In this document: positions 54,772 to 63,436 of the stretch, in pieces
Layout of the letters: each line of letters begins with the position of its first letter
How positions within the stretch are numbered: the stretch's first letter is position 1
From: Bacillus sp. 1NLA3E
GTDB taxonomy: Bacteria; Bacillota; Bacilli; Bacillales; Cytobacillaceae
Assembly (NCBI RefSeq): GCF_000242895.2
Contig: NC_021171.1
Span: forward strand, 1,212,001-1,276,000
DNA: 64,000 nucleotides
Direction: 5' to 3'
Translations under genes and position numbers: made by a program
Notes under the pieces: generated by a model
Database searches by the model: none
What the model saw: only the letters and a program-made list of their open reading frames with translations
Told to the model about the DNA's origin: nothing

Positions 54772-56109
54772 GTGGCATTTCAATTTAGATTGCCTGACAT
54801 CGGTGAAGGTATTCACGAAGGTGAAATTGTTAAATGGTTTGTGAAACCTGGAGATAAAATCCAAGAGGACGATGTGTTATGTGAGGTACAAAATGACAAA
54901 GCTGTTGTAGAAATTCCTTCTCCAGTTGCAGGTACAGTTGAGGAAGTTTTAATAGGAGAAGGAACCGTAGCAACGGTCGGTCAAGTATTGGTGACGTTTG
55001 ATGCGCCAGGATATGAGGATATTCAATTTAAAGGTGACCACGAAGAAGATACAAAAGAAGAGGTGAAGGTAGAAGTCCCAGTTGCTCCAATAACTGCATC
55101 GACTCCAGCAGTTGTTGAAACACCAACACAAGCCTCCCCAGTAGCAGTTGCAAAGTCGCAAGCGGAAGTGGATCCAAACCGTCGCATTATTGCTATGCCT
55201 TCAGTTCGTAAATATGCCCGCGATAATGGTGTAGATATTCGGTTAGTGAGTGGCACGGGTAAGAATGGCCGTATATTAAAAGAAAATATAGATGCATTTT
55301 CAGCTGGTGGTGCTGCTGTTGTATCTATTGCTCAGGAACAACAAGTGGAAAATCAAGTTGTCCAGCCTGAAAAAGCGGCAACTATTTCTGCTATTCCACA
55401 AGGGCAATACCCTGAAACACGTGAAAAAATGAGCGGGATCAGGAAGGCAATTGCAAAAGCAATGGTTAACTCCAAGCATACAGCTCCACATGTCACATTA
55501 ATGGATGAAATCGACGTGACAAAGCTTGTAGCAAATCGTAAAAAATTCAAAGAGGTAGCCGCTCAAAAAGGCATTAAGTTAACCTTCTTACCATACGTTG
55601 TGAAGGCACTTACTAGTGCACTTCGCGAATTCCCTGCTCTTAATACATCTCTTGATGATGCTGTAGGAGAAATTGTTCACAAACATTACTATAATATTGG
55701 AATTGCTGCTGATACTGAGAAAGGTTTACTTGTACCGGTAGTTAAAGATGCTGATCGAAAATCAATTTTCAATATTTCCAATGAAATTAATGAGCTAGCT
55801 ACGAAAGCAAGAGATGGAAAACTAGCACCAGATGAAATGAAAGGTGCGTCCTGTACCATTTCAAACATTGGTTCTGCAGGCGGTCAGTGGTTTACCCCAG
55901 TTATTAACCATCCGGAAGTGGCAATCCTCGGAATCGGTAGAATCGCAGAAAAACCGATTGTGAGAGGTGGAGAAATCGTTGTTGCTCCTGTACTTTCATT
56001 GTCACTAAGTTTTGACCACAGAATGATTGATGGAGCCACTGCTCAAAATGCACTTAATCATATTAAAAAATTGCTAAACGATCCGGAACTATTGTTAATG
56101 GAGGCGTAA
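54772..56109 (+). CDS. pdhC: Dihydrolipoyl acetyltransferase (E2)
   Basis: A 445-residue E2 core enzyme. One lipoyl domain (1-80) has [20 protein letters not shown] and the lipoyl-lysine K43 in [13 protein letters not shown]; a Glu/Pro/Ala-rich linker leads to the peripheral subunit-binding domain, [20 protein letters not shown]; the catalytic domain (about 210-445) contains [16 protein letters not shown] with the active histidine and aspartate. I chose GTG at 54772, following AGGAGGGTG; the GTG at 54763 overlaps that site. A gap of 114 bases precedes it. Confidence 0.95.
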   Translation: MAFQFRLPDIGEGIHEGEIVKWFVKPGDKIQEDDVLCEVQNDKAVVEIPSPVAGTVEEVLIGEGTVATVGQVLVTFDAPGYEDIQFKGDHEEDTKEEVKVEVPVAPITASTPAVVETPTQASPVAVAKSQAEVDPNRRIIAMPSVRKYARDNGVDIRLVSGTGKNGRILKENIDAFSAGGAAVVSIAQEQQVENQVVQPEKAATISAIPQGQYPETREKMSGIRKAIAKAMVNSKHTAPHVTLMDEIDVTKLVANRKKFKEVAAQKGIKLTFLPYVVKALTSALREFPALNTSLDDAVGEIVHKHYYNIGIAADTEKGLLVPVVKDADRKSIFNISNEINELATKARDGKLAPDEMKGASCTISNIGSAGGQWFTPVINHPEVAILGIGRIAEKPIVRGGEIVVAPVLSLSLSFDHRMIDGATAQNALNHIKKLLNDPELLLMEA

Positions 56110-56112
56110 AAC

Positions 56113-57522
56113 ATGGTAGTAGGAGATTTCCCAATTGAGACTGATACAATTGTCATTGGTGCAGGACCCGGTGGTTATGTTGCAGCCATTCGCGCTGCTC
56201 AACTCGGCCAAAAGGTAACTATTGTCGAAAAAGGAGCTGTTGGTGGAGTTTGTTTAAACGTGGGTTGTATACCATCCAAAGCGTTAATTGCTGCGGGACA
56301 TAAATATGAAACTGCAATACATTCTGAATCCATTGGTATTACTGCAGAGAATGTTAAAGTTGACTTTACCAAGGTTCAGGAATGGAAAGCGGGAGTTGTT
56401 AAAAAGCTTACTGGCGGTGTTGAAGGATTACTTAAAGGAAACAAGGTAAACATTGTTCGTGGTGAAGCCTACTTTGTAGATGCGAACACTCTTCGTGTGA
56501 TGGATGAAAACTCTGCACAAACCTATACTTTTAATCATGCAATTATCGCAACGGGATCTCGACCTATTGAGCTCCCAGCCTTTAAATATTCAAAACGAGT
56601 ACTTGATTCTACAGGTGCCCTAGCATTGCCTGAAATTCCTAAAAAAATTGTCGTAATCGGCGGCGGTTATATTGGAACTGAGCTAGGTGGAGCGTATGCA
56701 AACTTCGGGACTCAGGTAACGATTCTTGAAGGGACTGACGAAATTCTAAATGGTTTTGAGACGCAAATGTCCTCTATTGTGAAAAAGAACCTAAAGAAAA
56801 AAGGGGCAGACATCATTACCAATGCTTTAGCAAAAGGTGTTGTGGAAACAGAAAACTCTGTCACAATAAAATATGAAGTCAAAGGTGAAGAAAAAGCTGT
56901 TGAAGCTGACTATGTTTTTGTTATGGTTGGTCGTCGTCCAAATACAGATGAACTTGGTATAGAGCAGGTTGGTATTGAAATGACTGACCGGGGTGTTATA
57001 AAAATAGATAAACAATGTCGTACCAGCGTTGGTAACATATATGCAATTGGTGATATTGTACCTGGACCACCGCTTGCCCACAAAGCATCTTATGAAGCGA
57101 AAATTGCTGCCGAAGCGATTGCGGGACTACAAACGGAAATTGATTATCTTGGTATTCCTGCTGTTGTATTTTCAGATCCTGAACTAGCCTCTGTCGGTTA
57201 TACGGAAAAACAGGCTAAAGAAGAGGGCCTTGAAGTAAATGCTTCAAAATTCCCTTTTGCGGCTAACGGTCGTGCATTGGCACTAGATGCGACGGATGGC
57301 TTCTTAAAGCTTGTGACTCGCAAAGCTGATGGTCTTGTTATTGGAGCACAAATCGCAGGATCAAGTGCCTCTGATATGATTGCTGAATTAGGATTGGCGA
57401 TTGAAGCAGGAATGACTGCAGAAGATTTAGCGATGACGATTCACGCTCATCCAACTTTAGGAGAAATTACAATGGAAGCAGCCGAGGTTGCGATTGGACA
57501 TCCAATCCACATTGTAAAATAA
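56113..57522 (+). CDS. pdhD: Dihydrolipoyl dehydrogenase (E3)
   Basis: A 469-residue flavoprotein that reoxidises the lipoyl groups and passes electrons to NAD. FAD motif [20 protein letters not shown], redox-active disulphide in [19 protein letters not shown] motif [23 protein letters not shown]-binding [20 protein letters not shown], and the C-terminal base in [15 protein letters not shown] (His-Glu pair). Its RBS GGAGGCG lies inside the pdhC end. A strong two-way terminator follows. Confidence 0.97.
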   Translation: MVVGDFPIETDTIVIGAGPGGYVAAIRAAQLGQKVTIVEKGAVGGVCLNVGCIPSKALIAAGHKYETAIHSESIGITAENVKVDFTKVQEWKAGVVKKLTGGVEGLLKGNKVNIVRGEAYFVDANTLRVMDENSAQTYTFNHAIIATGSRPIELPAFKYSKRVLDSTGALALPEIPKKIVVIGGGYIGTELGGAYANFGTQVTILEGTDEILNGFETQMSSIVKKNLKKKGADIITNALAKGVVETENSVTIKYEVKGEEKAVEADYVFVMVGRRPNTDELGIEQVGIEMTDRGVIKIDKQCRTSVGNIYAIGDIVPGPPLAHKASYEAKIAAEAIAGLQTEIDYLGIPAVVFSDPELASVGYTEKQAKEEGLEVNASKFPFAANGRALALDATDGFLKLVTRKADGLVIGAQIAGSSASDMIAELGLAIEAGMTAEDLAMTIHAHPTLGEITMEAAEVAIGHPIHIVK

Positions 57523-57524
57523 GA

Positions 57525-57566
57525 AAAAAGTCCTTTTCCAGTTAACTGGAAAAGGACTTTTTTTTC
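57525..57566. terminator. Two-way terminator at the end of the pdh operon
   Basis: AAAAAGTCCTTTTCCAGTT and AACTGGAAAAGGACTTTTT form a perfect 19-bp inverted repeat that almost meets at the centre. Confidence 0.95.
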
Positions 57567-57579
57567 GTGGGTACAATAT

Positions 57580-57969
57580 TTATTGGTTTTGGGTAAGGTC
57601 ATTAGAAAGGACTTCAGCAATCGGTTCGATGATGTCCTCCTTTGTGGCATCTCCATTTATTTTCACTATGACTTTACGGTTATAAATAACTAGTAAGGCA
57701 GGGCATGAGTCGATATGATAGGTCTTAAAATATTGTTTTGCCTTTGTGGGTGAAAACACAAGCATTTTTTTTACTTCAGTTGGAAAGCTTTTCTTTAATT
57801 CTATCAAGGCGTCGTAATAGGGGGCTTCACCTGTATAATCGGCTTCATTGGAGAAGAATACGATTTGTTTCACATCATGCTTTATTTTTAGTTCTTTTTC
57901 ATTAGAATTACTACATGAACCAGTCATCACCAACAATGAAGCAAGTAACAACAATGGCAGACCTTTCAT
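57580..57969 (-). CDS. Small thioredoxin-like lipoprotein (Slp-like)
   Basis: A 129-residue protein. The signal MKGLPLLLLASLLVMTGSC has a slightly off-consensus lipobox (TGSC, Cys19). The mature domain looks like a thioredoxin fold without the CxxC: VKQIVFFSNEADYTGEAPYY, KMLVFSPTKAKQYFKTYHID, then CPALLVIYNRKVIVKINGDA with a cis-proline-type position, which still has one cysteine. In B. subtilis slp, a small peptidoglycan-associated lipoprotein, follows pdhD, so it may be the counterpart. ATG at 57969, weak site GTGAGGCG. Confidence 0.65.
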   Translation of the reverse strand: MKGLPLLLLASLLVMTGSCSNSNEKELKIKHDVKQIVFFSNEADYTGEAPYYDALIELKKSFPTEVKKMLVFSPTKAKQYFKTYHIDSCPALLVIYNRKVIVKINGDATKEDIIEPIAEVLSNDLTQNQ

Positions 57970-58010
57970 TACGGCGCCTCACTTTTCTAATTTTTCAAAT
58001 AGATTCTATT

Positions 58011-58217
58011 TTTATAGTAGGCTATGTTAAAGCTCATTGTTGATTTTTTGGACAGTGTTGATTGGAGTGGAAGGCGCGAAGACTCCTGCGGGAGCAGCGG
58101 GACAGGTGAGACCCCACAAGGCGCTTTAGCGCCGAGGAGGCTCACCGCCCGCCCCTAAGGTGCGCGAAGCGCCTGGAACGGAAATCAACATTCTAGTTTA
58201 ACAGAGCCTTATAGTAA
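58011..58217 (+). repeat. Long GC-rich dispersed repeat (family A), copy 4
   Basis: The best-preserved ends: TATAGTAGGCTATGTTAA at the left against TTAACAGAGCCTTATAGTA at the right, extending the terminal repeat outward. The internal part has the standard CTCCTGCGGGAGCAGCGGGA, GCGCTTTAGCGC and GCTCACCGCCCGCCCC. It lies upstream of the slp-like gene, in its likely promoter region. Confidence 0.85.
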
Positions 58218-58383
58218 AAAATTCCTATATTTTTTCAGTACTAAGTAGCCATATTTTATCATAGGGGAAATAAAAAGAATTGCTTGTCATTTAAATGTTA
58301 CACAAATGAAAAATATCTTATATATTCCCAACATATAATGACTTATAACAATGTGAAAGTATGGGTAGGTAATGGGGATGTGG

Positions 58384-58635
58384 ATGAAAAGTTATGTAGT
58401 CGTGATGATACAGTTAATTATTTGGAGTGGTTATTCGATTATCGAATGGCTTTCTAAACATGACCAACCGCTTTATAACCGTTTAATGTTTTTTGTCTTT
58501 TTTTATTTAGCTTTTGTAATTGGAAATATTGTTATCAAATCTGTAAGGAAAACGGCGATAGTTACATTGGTAAGTCTTTCCTTATATAGCCTTGTACATG
58601 TTTCTTTGCCGCTCATTACCCATTTTGCAAACTAA
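58384..58635 (+). CDS. Small membrane protein, three spans
   Basis: From ATG at 58384 (MKSYVVVM) 83 residues; two other in-frame ATGs lie upstream at 58372 and 58378. Three hydrophobic stretches: VVVMIQLIIWSGYSIIEWL, RLMFFVFFYLAFVIGNIVI and AIVTLVSLSLYSLVHVSLPL. A GG-rich stretch before the start serves as RBS. No family recognised. A clear terminator follows the stop. Confidence 0.6.
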   Translation: MKSYVVVMIQLIIWSGYSIIEWLSKHDQPLYNRLMFFVFFYLAFVIGNIVIKSVRKTAIVTLVSLSLYSLVHVSLPLITHFAN

Positions 58636-58638
58636 AGA

Positions 58639-58670
58639 GACGACCAACTTTGGATTGGTCGTCAGTTGTT
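58639..58670 (+). terminator. Terminator of the three-span membrane protein gene
   Basis: GACGACCAA, CTTTGGA, TTGGTCGTC then a T-rich tail. Confidence 0.85.
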
Positions 58671-58672
58671 TT

Positions 58673-58839
58673 TATAAGCCGCTTCGCTTTTCTATCTGTC
58701 TAGCTCCAGCGCCTAGTGGACTTCACTTTCCTCCTTACGATATGTCAACATCGAATCGCTTTTCTCTCCGTGTTTCCTTTATCTCAGTCGGAGAGCTCCA
58801 GTCCATACGTCTCTAACCGGCCGCTTCCGCTTTTCTTAT
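58673..58839 (+). repeat. Second dispersed repeat type (CTGTCTAGCTCCAGCGCCTAG)
   Basis: AGCCGCTTCGCTTTTCT, TCTGTCTAGCTCCAGCGCC, then a variable middle and GGCCGCTTCCGCTTTTCTTA at the end. From memory this layout recurs between genes of many Bacillaceae. The frames through it are not genes. It abuts the end of the DUF1885 gene. Confidence 0.6.
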
Positions 58840-59270
58840 TTCCTTGGGTAGAAGTACATGACTCTTCCATTAAATAAGTGTAGTTCTCCTTGGAGTTTTT
58901 TAGCTAGAAACTTGCAAAATTCATTTGCTTTCCCCTTGTCCCCGACTGTTGAGTTTTCTGTTAACGTGATTTGAATGTAGGTTTGTTCAGTTTCTGTTCC
59001 AGCTTCATTTCGAATGAACTCTTGATCAATTCCTATTAGAATGGCGTGATAGCGATCTTTAGAAGAAAATAAATAAAACCATTTTCCCAGACTGTTTTCC
59101 TGTTCCTTTATTTCATATGGAAAGGCTGAACCATCATATTTCCAATCAATGAGGTCCCCGGTTTTTGCTGTAATATCCTTATAGTAATTAAAATAGGATT
59201 TAATATCATCGGTTGTGACATTTTGTTTTACAGAAGCAGGTACAAGCTTAATATATGCACTTTGTGTCAT
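58836..59270 (-). CDS. DUF1885 family protein
   Basis: A 144-residue protein: SAYIKLVPASVKQNVTTDDI at the front, GKWFYLFSSKDRYHAILIGI in the middle and FNGRVMYFYPRK at the end agree with DUF1885, a Bacillus family with a known two-domain-like fold and no known function. ATG at 59270 follows a GGGGGATG stretch. No operon partner. Confidence 0.8.
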   Translation of the reverse strand: MTQSAYIKLVPASVKQNVTTDDIKSYFNYYKDITAKTGDLIDWKYDGSAFPYEIKEQENSLGKWFYLFSSKDRYHAILIGIDQEFIRNEAGTETEQTYIQITLTENSTVGDKGKANEFCKFLAKKLQGELHLFNGRVMYFYPRK

Positions 59271-59485
59271 TTTTCATCCCCCAATTTCCCAATGTAAATG
59301 ATGACTTTTTCGTTACCATTATACCATGTGTTTCCATTTGATTTCGAAGTATAGCTCAAATGAAAATTTAAGTATAAAGGACTGTTTTTGAGTAATGGAC
59401 CCCTTTCGAAAATAAATAACCTTGAAAGTGCCTAAAAAATGAGTTATAATAAAATTCTAAATATTCAAATAAAAGGAGGTCATTT

Positions 59486-59785
59486 ATGGAAATCTTCGAA
59501 AAACTCTATGATGAACAAGAAAAGGTGAAAGTAAGATTTACTGGATTTACCACTGAACAAACCCGCTATGATTTTGGTATCGTCTACACCAATATGTTTT
59601 TTGGAAAGCCCCTCGTTGTTTGCATGCAAACAGGCCGCTCTGCACTCCTCGATCCTAAAGACCTTGAAGATTCTGAGTATTTAAAATCTGCCTTTAAAAT
59701 AACTGATGAAAAACAGGCAGAAGATTTAATTGAATTTTTCCATAGTGCAATACAAGGTGTCCCATATGAACCACAATATGAATAA
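59486..59785 (+). CDS. DUF3055 family protein
   Basis: A 99-residue protein with EKLYDEQEKVKVRFTGFTTE, QTRYDFGIVYTNMFFGKPLV and KQAEDLIEFFHSAIQGVPYE, the DUF3055 (SAV0927-type) pattern. Function unknown. ATG 59486 follows AAAGGAGG. Monocistronic, with a large terminator downstream. Confidence 0.82.
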   Translation: MEIFEKLYDEQEKVKVRFTGFTTEQTRYDFGIVYTNMFFGKPLVVCMQTGRSALLDPKDLEDSEYLKSAFKITDEKQAEDLIEFFHSAIQGVPYEPQYE

Positions 59786-59810
59786 GAGTTACTTTCTTAA
59801 AGCAAGCTAA

Positions 59811-59899
59811 AAGGTGCCTGACAACGCAAATACATTAATATCCTATATTCAATTACTAATTGGATATAGGATATGATGTTGCGAGGTCGGCCTTTTTTT
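59811..59899 (+). terminator. Large terminator after the DUF3055 gene
   Basis: An outer pairing of GGTGCCTGACAACGCA with TGTTGCGAGGTCGGCC and an inner stem ATCCTATATTCAAT/ATTGGATATAGGAT, then eight Ts. Confidence 0.75.
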
Positions 59900-59974
59900 T
59901 AATGTGACATACTACTTATTTACCGTAGGTTCTATTTGTGAATAAATGAAGAAAATAAATCGCTGGAAAATTAA

Positions 59975-60022
59975 TGTGTTATACAATTTGGGCTTGAAAT
60001 TATAAAAGTGCTATATTATTAT
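59975..60022 (+). promoter_or_regulatory. SR1 promoter with two CcpN-type boxes
   Basis: TTGAAA (59994-59999) and TATTAT (60017-60022) are 17 bases apart. TGTGTTATACA (59975-59985) matches the CcpN consensus TRTGHYATAYW at all 11 positions, and AGTGCTATATT (60007-60017) at 10 of 11. One box is upstream of -35 and one runs into -10, the arrangement known for B. subtilis SR1, which CcpN represses under glycolytic conditions. Confidence 0.75.
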
Positions 60023-60086
60023 GTAATTAAGAAAGCTGAAGCGCTTTCAAATTTAGTAATTTTCCGAAGGGAAGGGAGATCCTAAG

Positions 60087-60215
60087 ATGGGAACGATTGT
60101 TTGCCAATCTTGTGATTTGACTATTGATCATTTTGAAGATGAAAAAGTAACGGTTCTCTACTCTAAATGCCAATGCTGCCATGACCATGAAAAGGTACAA
60201 ACGGAAGAACATTAA
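60087..60215 (+). CDS. sr1P: SR1P peptide (GapA-binding)
   Basis: A 42-residue peptide: MGTIVCQSCDLTIDHFEDEK then VTVLYSKCQCCHDHEKVQTE. The front and IDHFEDEKVTVLY are near-identical to B. subtilis SR1P as I recall it, which binds glyceraldehyde-3-phosphate dehydrogenase A and stimulates its interaction with RNase J1. It keeps cysteines at 6, 9, 28, 30 and 31, possibly zinc-binding. RBS GAAGGGAG precedes ATG at 60087. rnjA is also in this window, so both partners of that proposed complex are nearby. Confidence 0.9.
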   Translation: MGTIVCQSCDLTIDHFEDEKVTVLYSKCQCCHDHEKVQTEEH

Positions 60216-60226
60216 TAGATTTAAAC

Positions 60227-60257
60227 TAAAAAAGCATGCAGAGGCATGCTTTTTTAA
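60227..60257. terminator. Terminator of SR1, shared with speA
   Basis: AAAAAAGCATGC, AGAG, GCATGCTTTTTTAA: a perfect stem with A and T runs; serves SR1 on plus and speA on minus. Confidence 0.92.
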
Positions 60258-60278
60258 TTTGCTAATTTGAGTAACCCA

Positions 60279-61748
60279 TTATTTAATAGCTCGTTGTTCC
60301 TTGATTACTCGAAGTGATTTTAATTCAACATCTTCTGCACCCTGAACAGGTAAACCTGCCTCAACATTTTCATGAATATAAAGTAAATTTTCTTCAGTTA
60401 TGATTTCACCAGGAATGAAAATCGGGATTCCTGGGGGATAAACCATAACAAATTCAGCAATTATGCGACCGACAGAGTGCTCGATAGCGACAGACTCAGT
60501 ATCAGCATAAAAGGCATCCCTTGGTGTTAAATATAAAAGAGGGATGTCAGGAAGCATGACTTTTGTATGAACCTTTTCAGCTAAATGGTGATATTCAGTC
60601 GATAATTGTTGTAGAGCCTGAACAAGAATGTCCCCTTCGAATTCAGTATCTCCAGGTGTAATAATACAAAGGATATTGTACAAATCAGACATTTCCACTT
60701 CAATGTTATACTTTTCCCGCAACCATTTTTCTACTGCATACCCAGTAAGACCTAAGTCTTTTACTGAAATGATTAGTTTGGTGGGGTCGTAATCCACCGC
60801 TGCTTTTGTCCCCAATATTTCTTTTCCAACACAGTATATATGTTCAATAGCATTGACTCTGCTTCTAATAGATTCAGCTAAAGTAATCGTCTTTTGAATC
60901 AAATCATGACCATCTGTAGCTAATCTTCTTCTTGCAACATCTAAAGAGGCAAGCAATAAGTAAGATGTGGACGTGGTCGTCAACATACTTAAAATCGTTT
61001 GGACCCTTTTATAAGATACGAGGCCTTCTTTAAGGTTAAGAATCGAGCTTTGTGTCAAGGATCCCCCAAGTTTATGGACGCTCGTAGCAGCCATGTCAGC
61101 CCCAGCTTGCATAGCAGAAAGTGGAAGTTCATCATGAAAATGAATATGAACCCCATGTGCTTCATCAACAAGGACTGGTACATTATAAGAATGGGCAATC
61201 TCGACAATTTTCTTTAAGTCTCCAGCAATCCCAAAATAAGTTGGATTGATGACTAGGACTCCTTTAGAATCAGGATGCTGCAAAAGCGCATGCTCTACGG
61301 CTTCAGTAGTAATTCCATGGGAAATACCTAATTTTTCATCAATTTCTGGGTGGATAAAGATAGGGATAGCGCCGGAAAAAACAATCGCAGACATAACTGA
61401 TTTATGAACATTTCTTGGTACGATGATTTTATCACCAGGTCCACAAACTGCCATAACCATTGTCATGATTGCACCGCTTGTTCCTTGTACCGAAAAGAAT
61501 GTGTGATCAGCGCCAAAGGCTTCCGCTGCTAAATCTTGTGCCTCTTTAATAATGCCTTTTGGTTGATGTAAATCATCCAAGGGACCAATATTAATTAAAT
61601 CGATAGAGAGTGCATTATCGCCTATAAAATTTCTAAAGGCCGGGTCAATTCCGGCGCCTTTTTTGTGTCCGGGAATATGAAACTGGACTGGATTTTTTTT
61701 GGCATGCTTAATTAACCCGTCAAATAACGGTGTATTGTATTGTGACAA
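60279..61748 (-). CDS. speA: Arginine decarboxylase (Orn/Lys/Arg decarboxylase family)
   Basis: A 489-residue PLP decarboxylase of the fold-type I group. Seen: VQFHIPGHKKGAGIDPAF at the front, FGADHTFFSVQGTSGAIMTM, VLVDEAHGVHIHFHDELPLS with the PLP-binding aspartate, and the Schiff-base lysine in AATSVHKLGGSLTQSS (about residue 228). Length equals B. subtilis SpeA, the arginine decarboxylase of polyamine synthesis. Lysine or ornithine specificity cannot be excluded. The start is TTG at 61748, after AAAGAGGTGTGGG. Adjacent to SR1 as in B. subtilis. Confidence 0.9.
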   Translation of the reverse strand: MSQYNTPLFDGLIKHAKKNPVQFHIPGHKKGAGIDPAFRNFIGDNALSIDLINIGPLDDLHQPKGIIKEAQDLAAEAFGADHTFFSVQGTSGAIMTMVMAVCGPGDKIIVPRNVHKSVMSAIVFSGAIPIFIHPEIDEKLGISHGITTEAVEHALLQHPDSKGVLVINPTYFGIAGDLKKIVEIAHSYNVPVLVDEAHGVHIHFHDELPLSAMQAGADMAATSVHKLGGSLTQSSILNLKEGLVSYKRVQTILSMLTTTSTSYLLLASLDVARRRLATDGHDLIQKTITLAESIRSRVNAIEHIYCVGKEILGTKAAVDYDPTKLIISVKDLGLTGYAVEKWLREKYNIEVEMSDLYNILCIITPGDTEFEGDILVQALQQLSTEYHHLAEKVHTKVMLPDIPLLYLTPRDAFYADTESVAIEHSVGRIIAEFVMVYPPGIPIFIPGEIITEENLLYIHENVEAGLPVQGAEDVELKSLRVIKEQRAIK

Positions 61749-61925
61749 TTTTTTCCCACACCTCTTTACTAAAATTAAATTAATTAATTAAGGATAAAAA
61801 ATTATAAAACACATGAATTATAGCATTAACCATTATGTTTGCATAGCGATAAATTAAGATGCATATTCATAATAATTCAACAACAAAAAAAGTCGCCTTT
61901 ATTCTTTTAATAGTCTTTGGTAAAA

Positions 61926-62006
61926 ACAAGATATTACCCTCGTAAAATAGAATTTTAAGGAAAAAACAGGATTATATCTTCAGAAAATAGAATGTTTAAG
62001 GAAAAA
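61926..62006 (+). repeat. Imperfect tandem repeat of about 40 bases
   Basis: ACAAGATATTACCCTCGTAA..AATAGAATTTTAAGGAAAAA and ACAGGATTATATCTTCAG..AATAGAATGTTTAAGGAAAAA lie end to end just before the RBS of the next gene. Confidence 0.55.
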
Positions 62007-62025
62007 GTTTTTGGAGAGTGGAGAA

Positions 62026-62985
62026 ATGAATTTCAAAACGAGGGTTACAGAATTATTAAATATTCAATATCCGATTATACAAGGGGGACTGGCGTATCTT
62101 GCATACTCTGAACTTGCTGCAGCTGTTTCAAATGCTGGGGGTTTAGGACAGATAACAGCGATGTCATTAGATGGTCCTGAAGCACTTCGAAAGGAAATCC
62201 GAAAAGTACGGGAATTAACATCCAAGCCTTTTGGAGTAAATTATGCAATTGGTGAACATGGAAGAGCATATTCCCATATGCTTGAGGTTGCGATTGAGGA
62301 AGATGTCCCTGTAATAACAATGACAGGTGGAAATCCAGCTCCGATTTTTGAACAGTTAAAAGGAACTAACATAAAAAAGCTAGTTTTAGTAGCTGCTAAA
62401 AGACAAGCTCAAAAGGCAGAAGAATTAGGGGCAGACGCTGTAATGGTTGTAGGACAAGAAGGAGGCGGACATCTGGGGAGAAACGATACTGGTACCTTCG
62501 TATTAATCCCCCAAGTTGTTGATGCCGTTAGCATCCCTGTCATCGCTTCAGGGGGGATCGGCGATGGAAGAGGATTACTCGCTGCATTAGCACTTGGAGC
62601 GGAAGGTATCGAGATGGGGACGAGGTTCATTGCCACGAGGGAATGTGTTCATGCAAATGAGGTTTATAAACTAGCCCTTGTTTCAAGTACTGAAAATGAT
62701 ACTGTTGTCATCAAAAGGTCTATTGGAGCCCCAGCAAGAGCGTTAGCAAATACGTGGACAAATAAAATTTTGGAACTAGAAAACGAAAACAGTGGATATG
62801 ATGGATTAAGGGATTATATTAGTGGAAATTCAAACAAACGCTATATATATGATGGAAAAACTGAAGATGGCTTTGCGTGGGCAGGACAAGTTACCGGATT
62901 AATTAAAGATATCCCTACTGTGGAACAGTTAATCAACCGTATGGTTTTGGAAGCAGAAGCCGTTTGTGCAAAATGGGTAAAATAA
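62026..62985 (+). CDS. Flavin-dependent nitronate monooxygenase-like protein
   Basis: A 319-residue FMN enzyme of the nitronate monooxygenase/FabK-like (NPD) family. It begins LLNIQYPIIQGGLAYLAYSE and AAVSNAGGLGQITAMSL; the FMN phosphate region is VVGQEGGGHLGRNDTGTF, then PVIASGGIGDGRGLLAALAL and GIEMGTRFIATREC. It could be a nitronate monooxygenase or an enoyl-ACP reductase II-like protein; the HxG region GGHLGR suits the former. I chose ATG at 62026, after GGAGAGTGGAG; the frame is open to 62011. It stands between speA and yktA. Confidence 0.85.
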   Translation: MNFKTRVTELLNIQYPIIQGGLAYLAYSELAAAVSNAGGLGQITAMSLDGPEALRKEIRKVRELTSKPFGVNYAIGEHGRAYSHMLEVAIEEDVPVITMTGGNPAPIFEQLKGTNIKKLVLVAAKRQAQKAEELGADAVMVVGQEGGGHLGRNDTGTFVLIPQVVDAVSIPVIASGGIGDGRGLLAALALGAEGIEMGTRFIATRECVHANEVYKLALVSSTENDTVVIKRSIGAPARALANTWTNKILELENENSGYDGLRDYISGNSNKRYIYDGKTEDGFAWAGQVTGLIKDIPTVEQLINRMVLEAEAVCAKWVK

Positions 62986-63026
62986 TGATAAGCTGATTCA
63001 TATTTATTAATTTCTGAGGTGAACAA

Positions 63027-63305
63027 ATGGAATATCAATATCCAATTGAAATTGATTGGTCTACAAATGAAATTGTTGATGTAATTAAGTTTTTTGAATG
63101 TGTTGAAAAAGGATATGAGAAAGGGATTGACCGGGAAGAACTGATGAAGGCGTATCGACGCTTTAAGGAGATTGTCCCAGGTAAGGCTCAAGAAAAGAAA
63201 ATTTGTGCTGAATTTGAAGAGACTAGCGGTTTTTCCCCTTACTTAACGGTTAAAGCTGGAAAAGAATCAAATGGTTTGAAAATCATTAAAATGAAAAAAA
63301 GATGA
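63027..63305 (+). CDS. yktA: UPF0223 protein YktA
   Basis: A 92-residue protein: MEYQYPIEIDWSTNEIVDVI, FFECVEKGYEKGIDREELMK and YRRFKEIVPGKAQEKKICAE match YktA/UPF0223, a helical family of unknown function. GAGGTG lies five bases before ATG 63027. The gene order speA, yktA, yktB follows B. subtilis, with the flavin enzyme added between. Confidence 0.9.
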   Translation: MEYQYPIEIDWSTNEIVDVIKFFECVEKGYEKGIDREELMKAYRRFKEIVPGKAQEKKICAEFEETSGFSPYLTVKAGKESNGLKIIKMKKR

Positions 63306-63394
63306 CTTAAACCAAAAGATGAGCGGAAGGTCTGTATTGGAACCTCCTAATTATAATAAAAAATTATCGTGGTGAATTACTAAAGTTTTCAGGT

Positions 63395-63433
63395 GAAAAT
63401 AATAGACTGTCGAGAGTTTCTCGACAGTCTATA
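63395..63433. terminator. Two-way terminator between yktA and yktB
   Basis: ATAGACTGTCGAGA and TCTCGACAGTCTAT, with the loop GTT, form a perfect 14-bp stem (about 63402-63432). Confidence 0.8.
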
Positions 63434-63436
63434 GTG

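Larger units (their letters stand above)
60029..60257 (+). ncRNA. sr1: SR1 dual-function regulatory RNA
   Basis: From the promoter, transcription should begin near 60029 and end at the terminator at 60227-60257, giving an RNA of about 229 nt (205 nt in B. subtilis). It encodes SR1P at 60087-60215, and its 5' part carries GAAAGC..GCTTTC, which may form a hairpin. In B. subtilis SR1 base-pairs with ahrC mRNA and lies between pdhD and speA, as here. Base-pairing to an ahrC homologue cannot be tested, since that gene is not in the window. Confidence 0.8.

Noticed and set aside
58592-58816. Plus-strand ORF of 74 codons
   Set aside because: It reads through the second repeat type and the terminator of the preceding gene.
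60027-60212. Minus-strand ORF of 61 codons
   Set aside because: Antisense to SR1/SR1P, which has a promoter, RBS, terminator and a recognised peptide.
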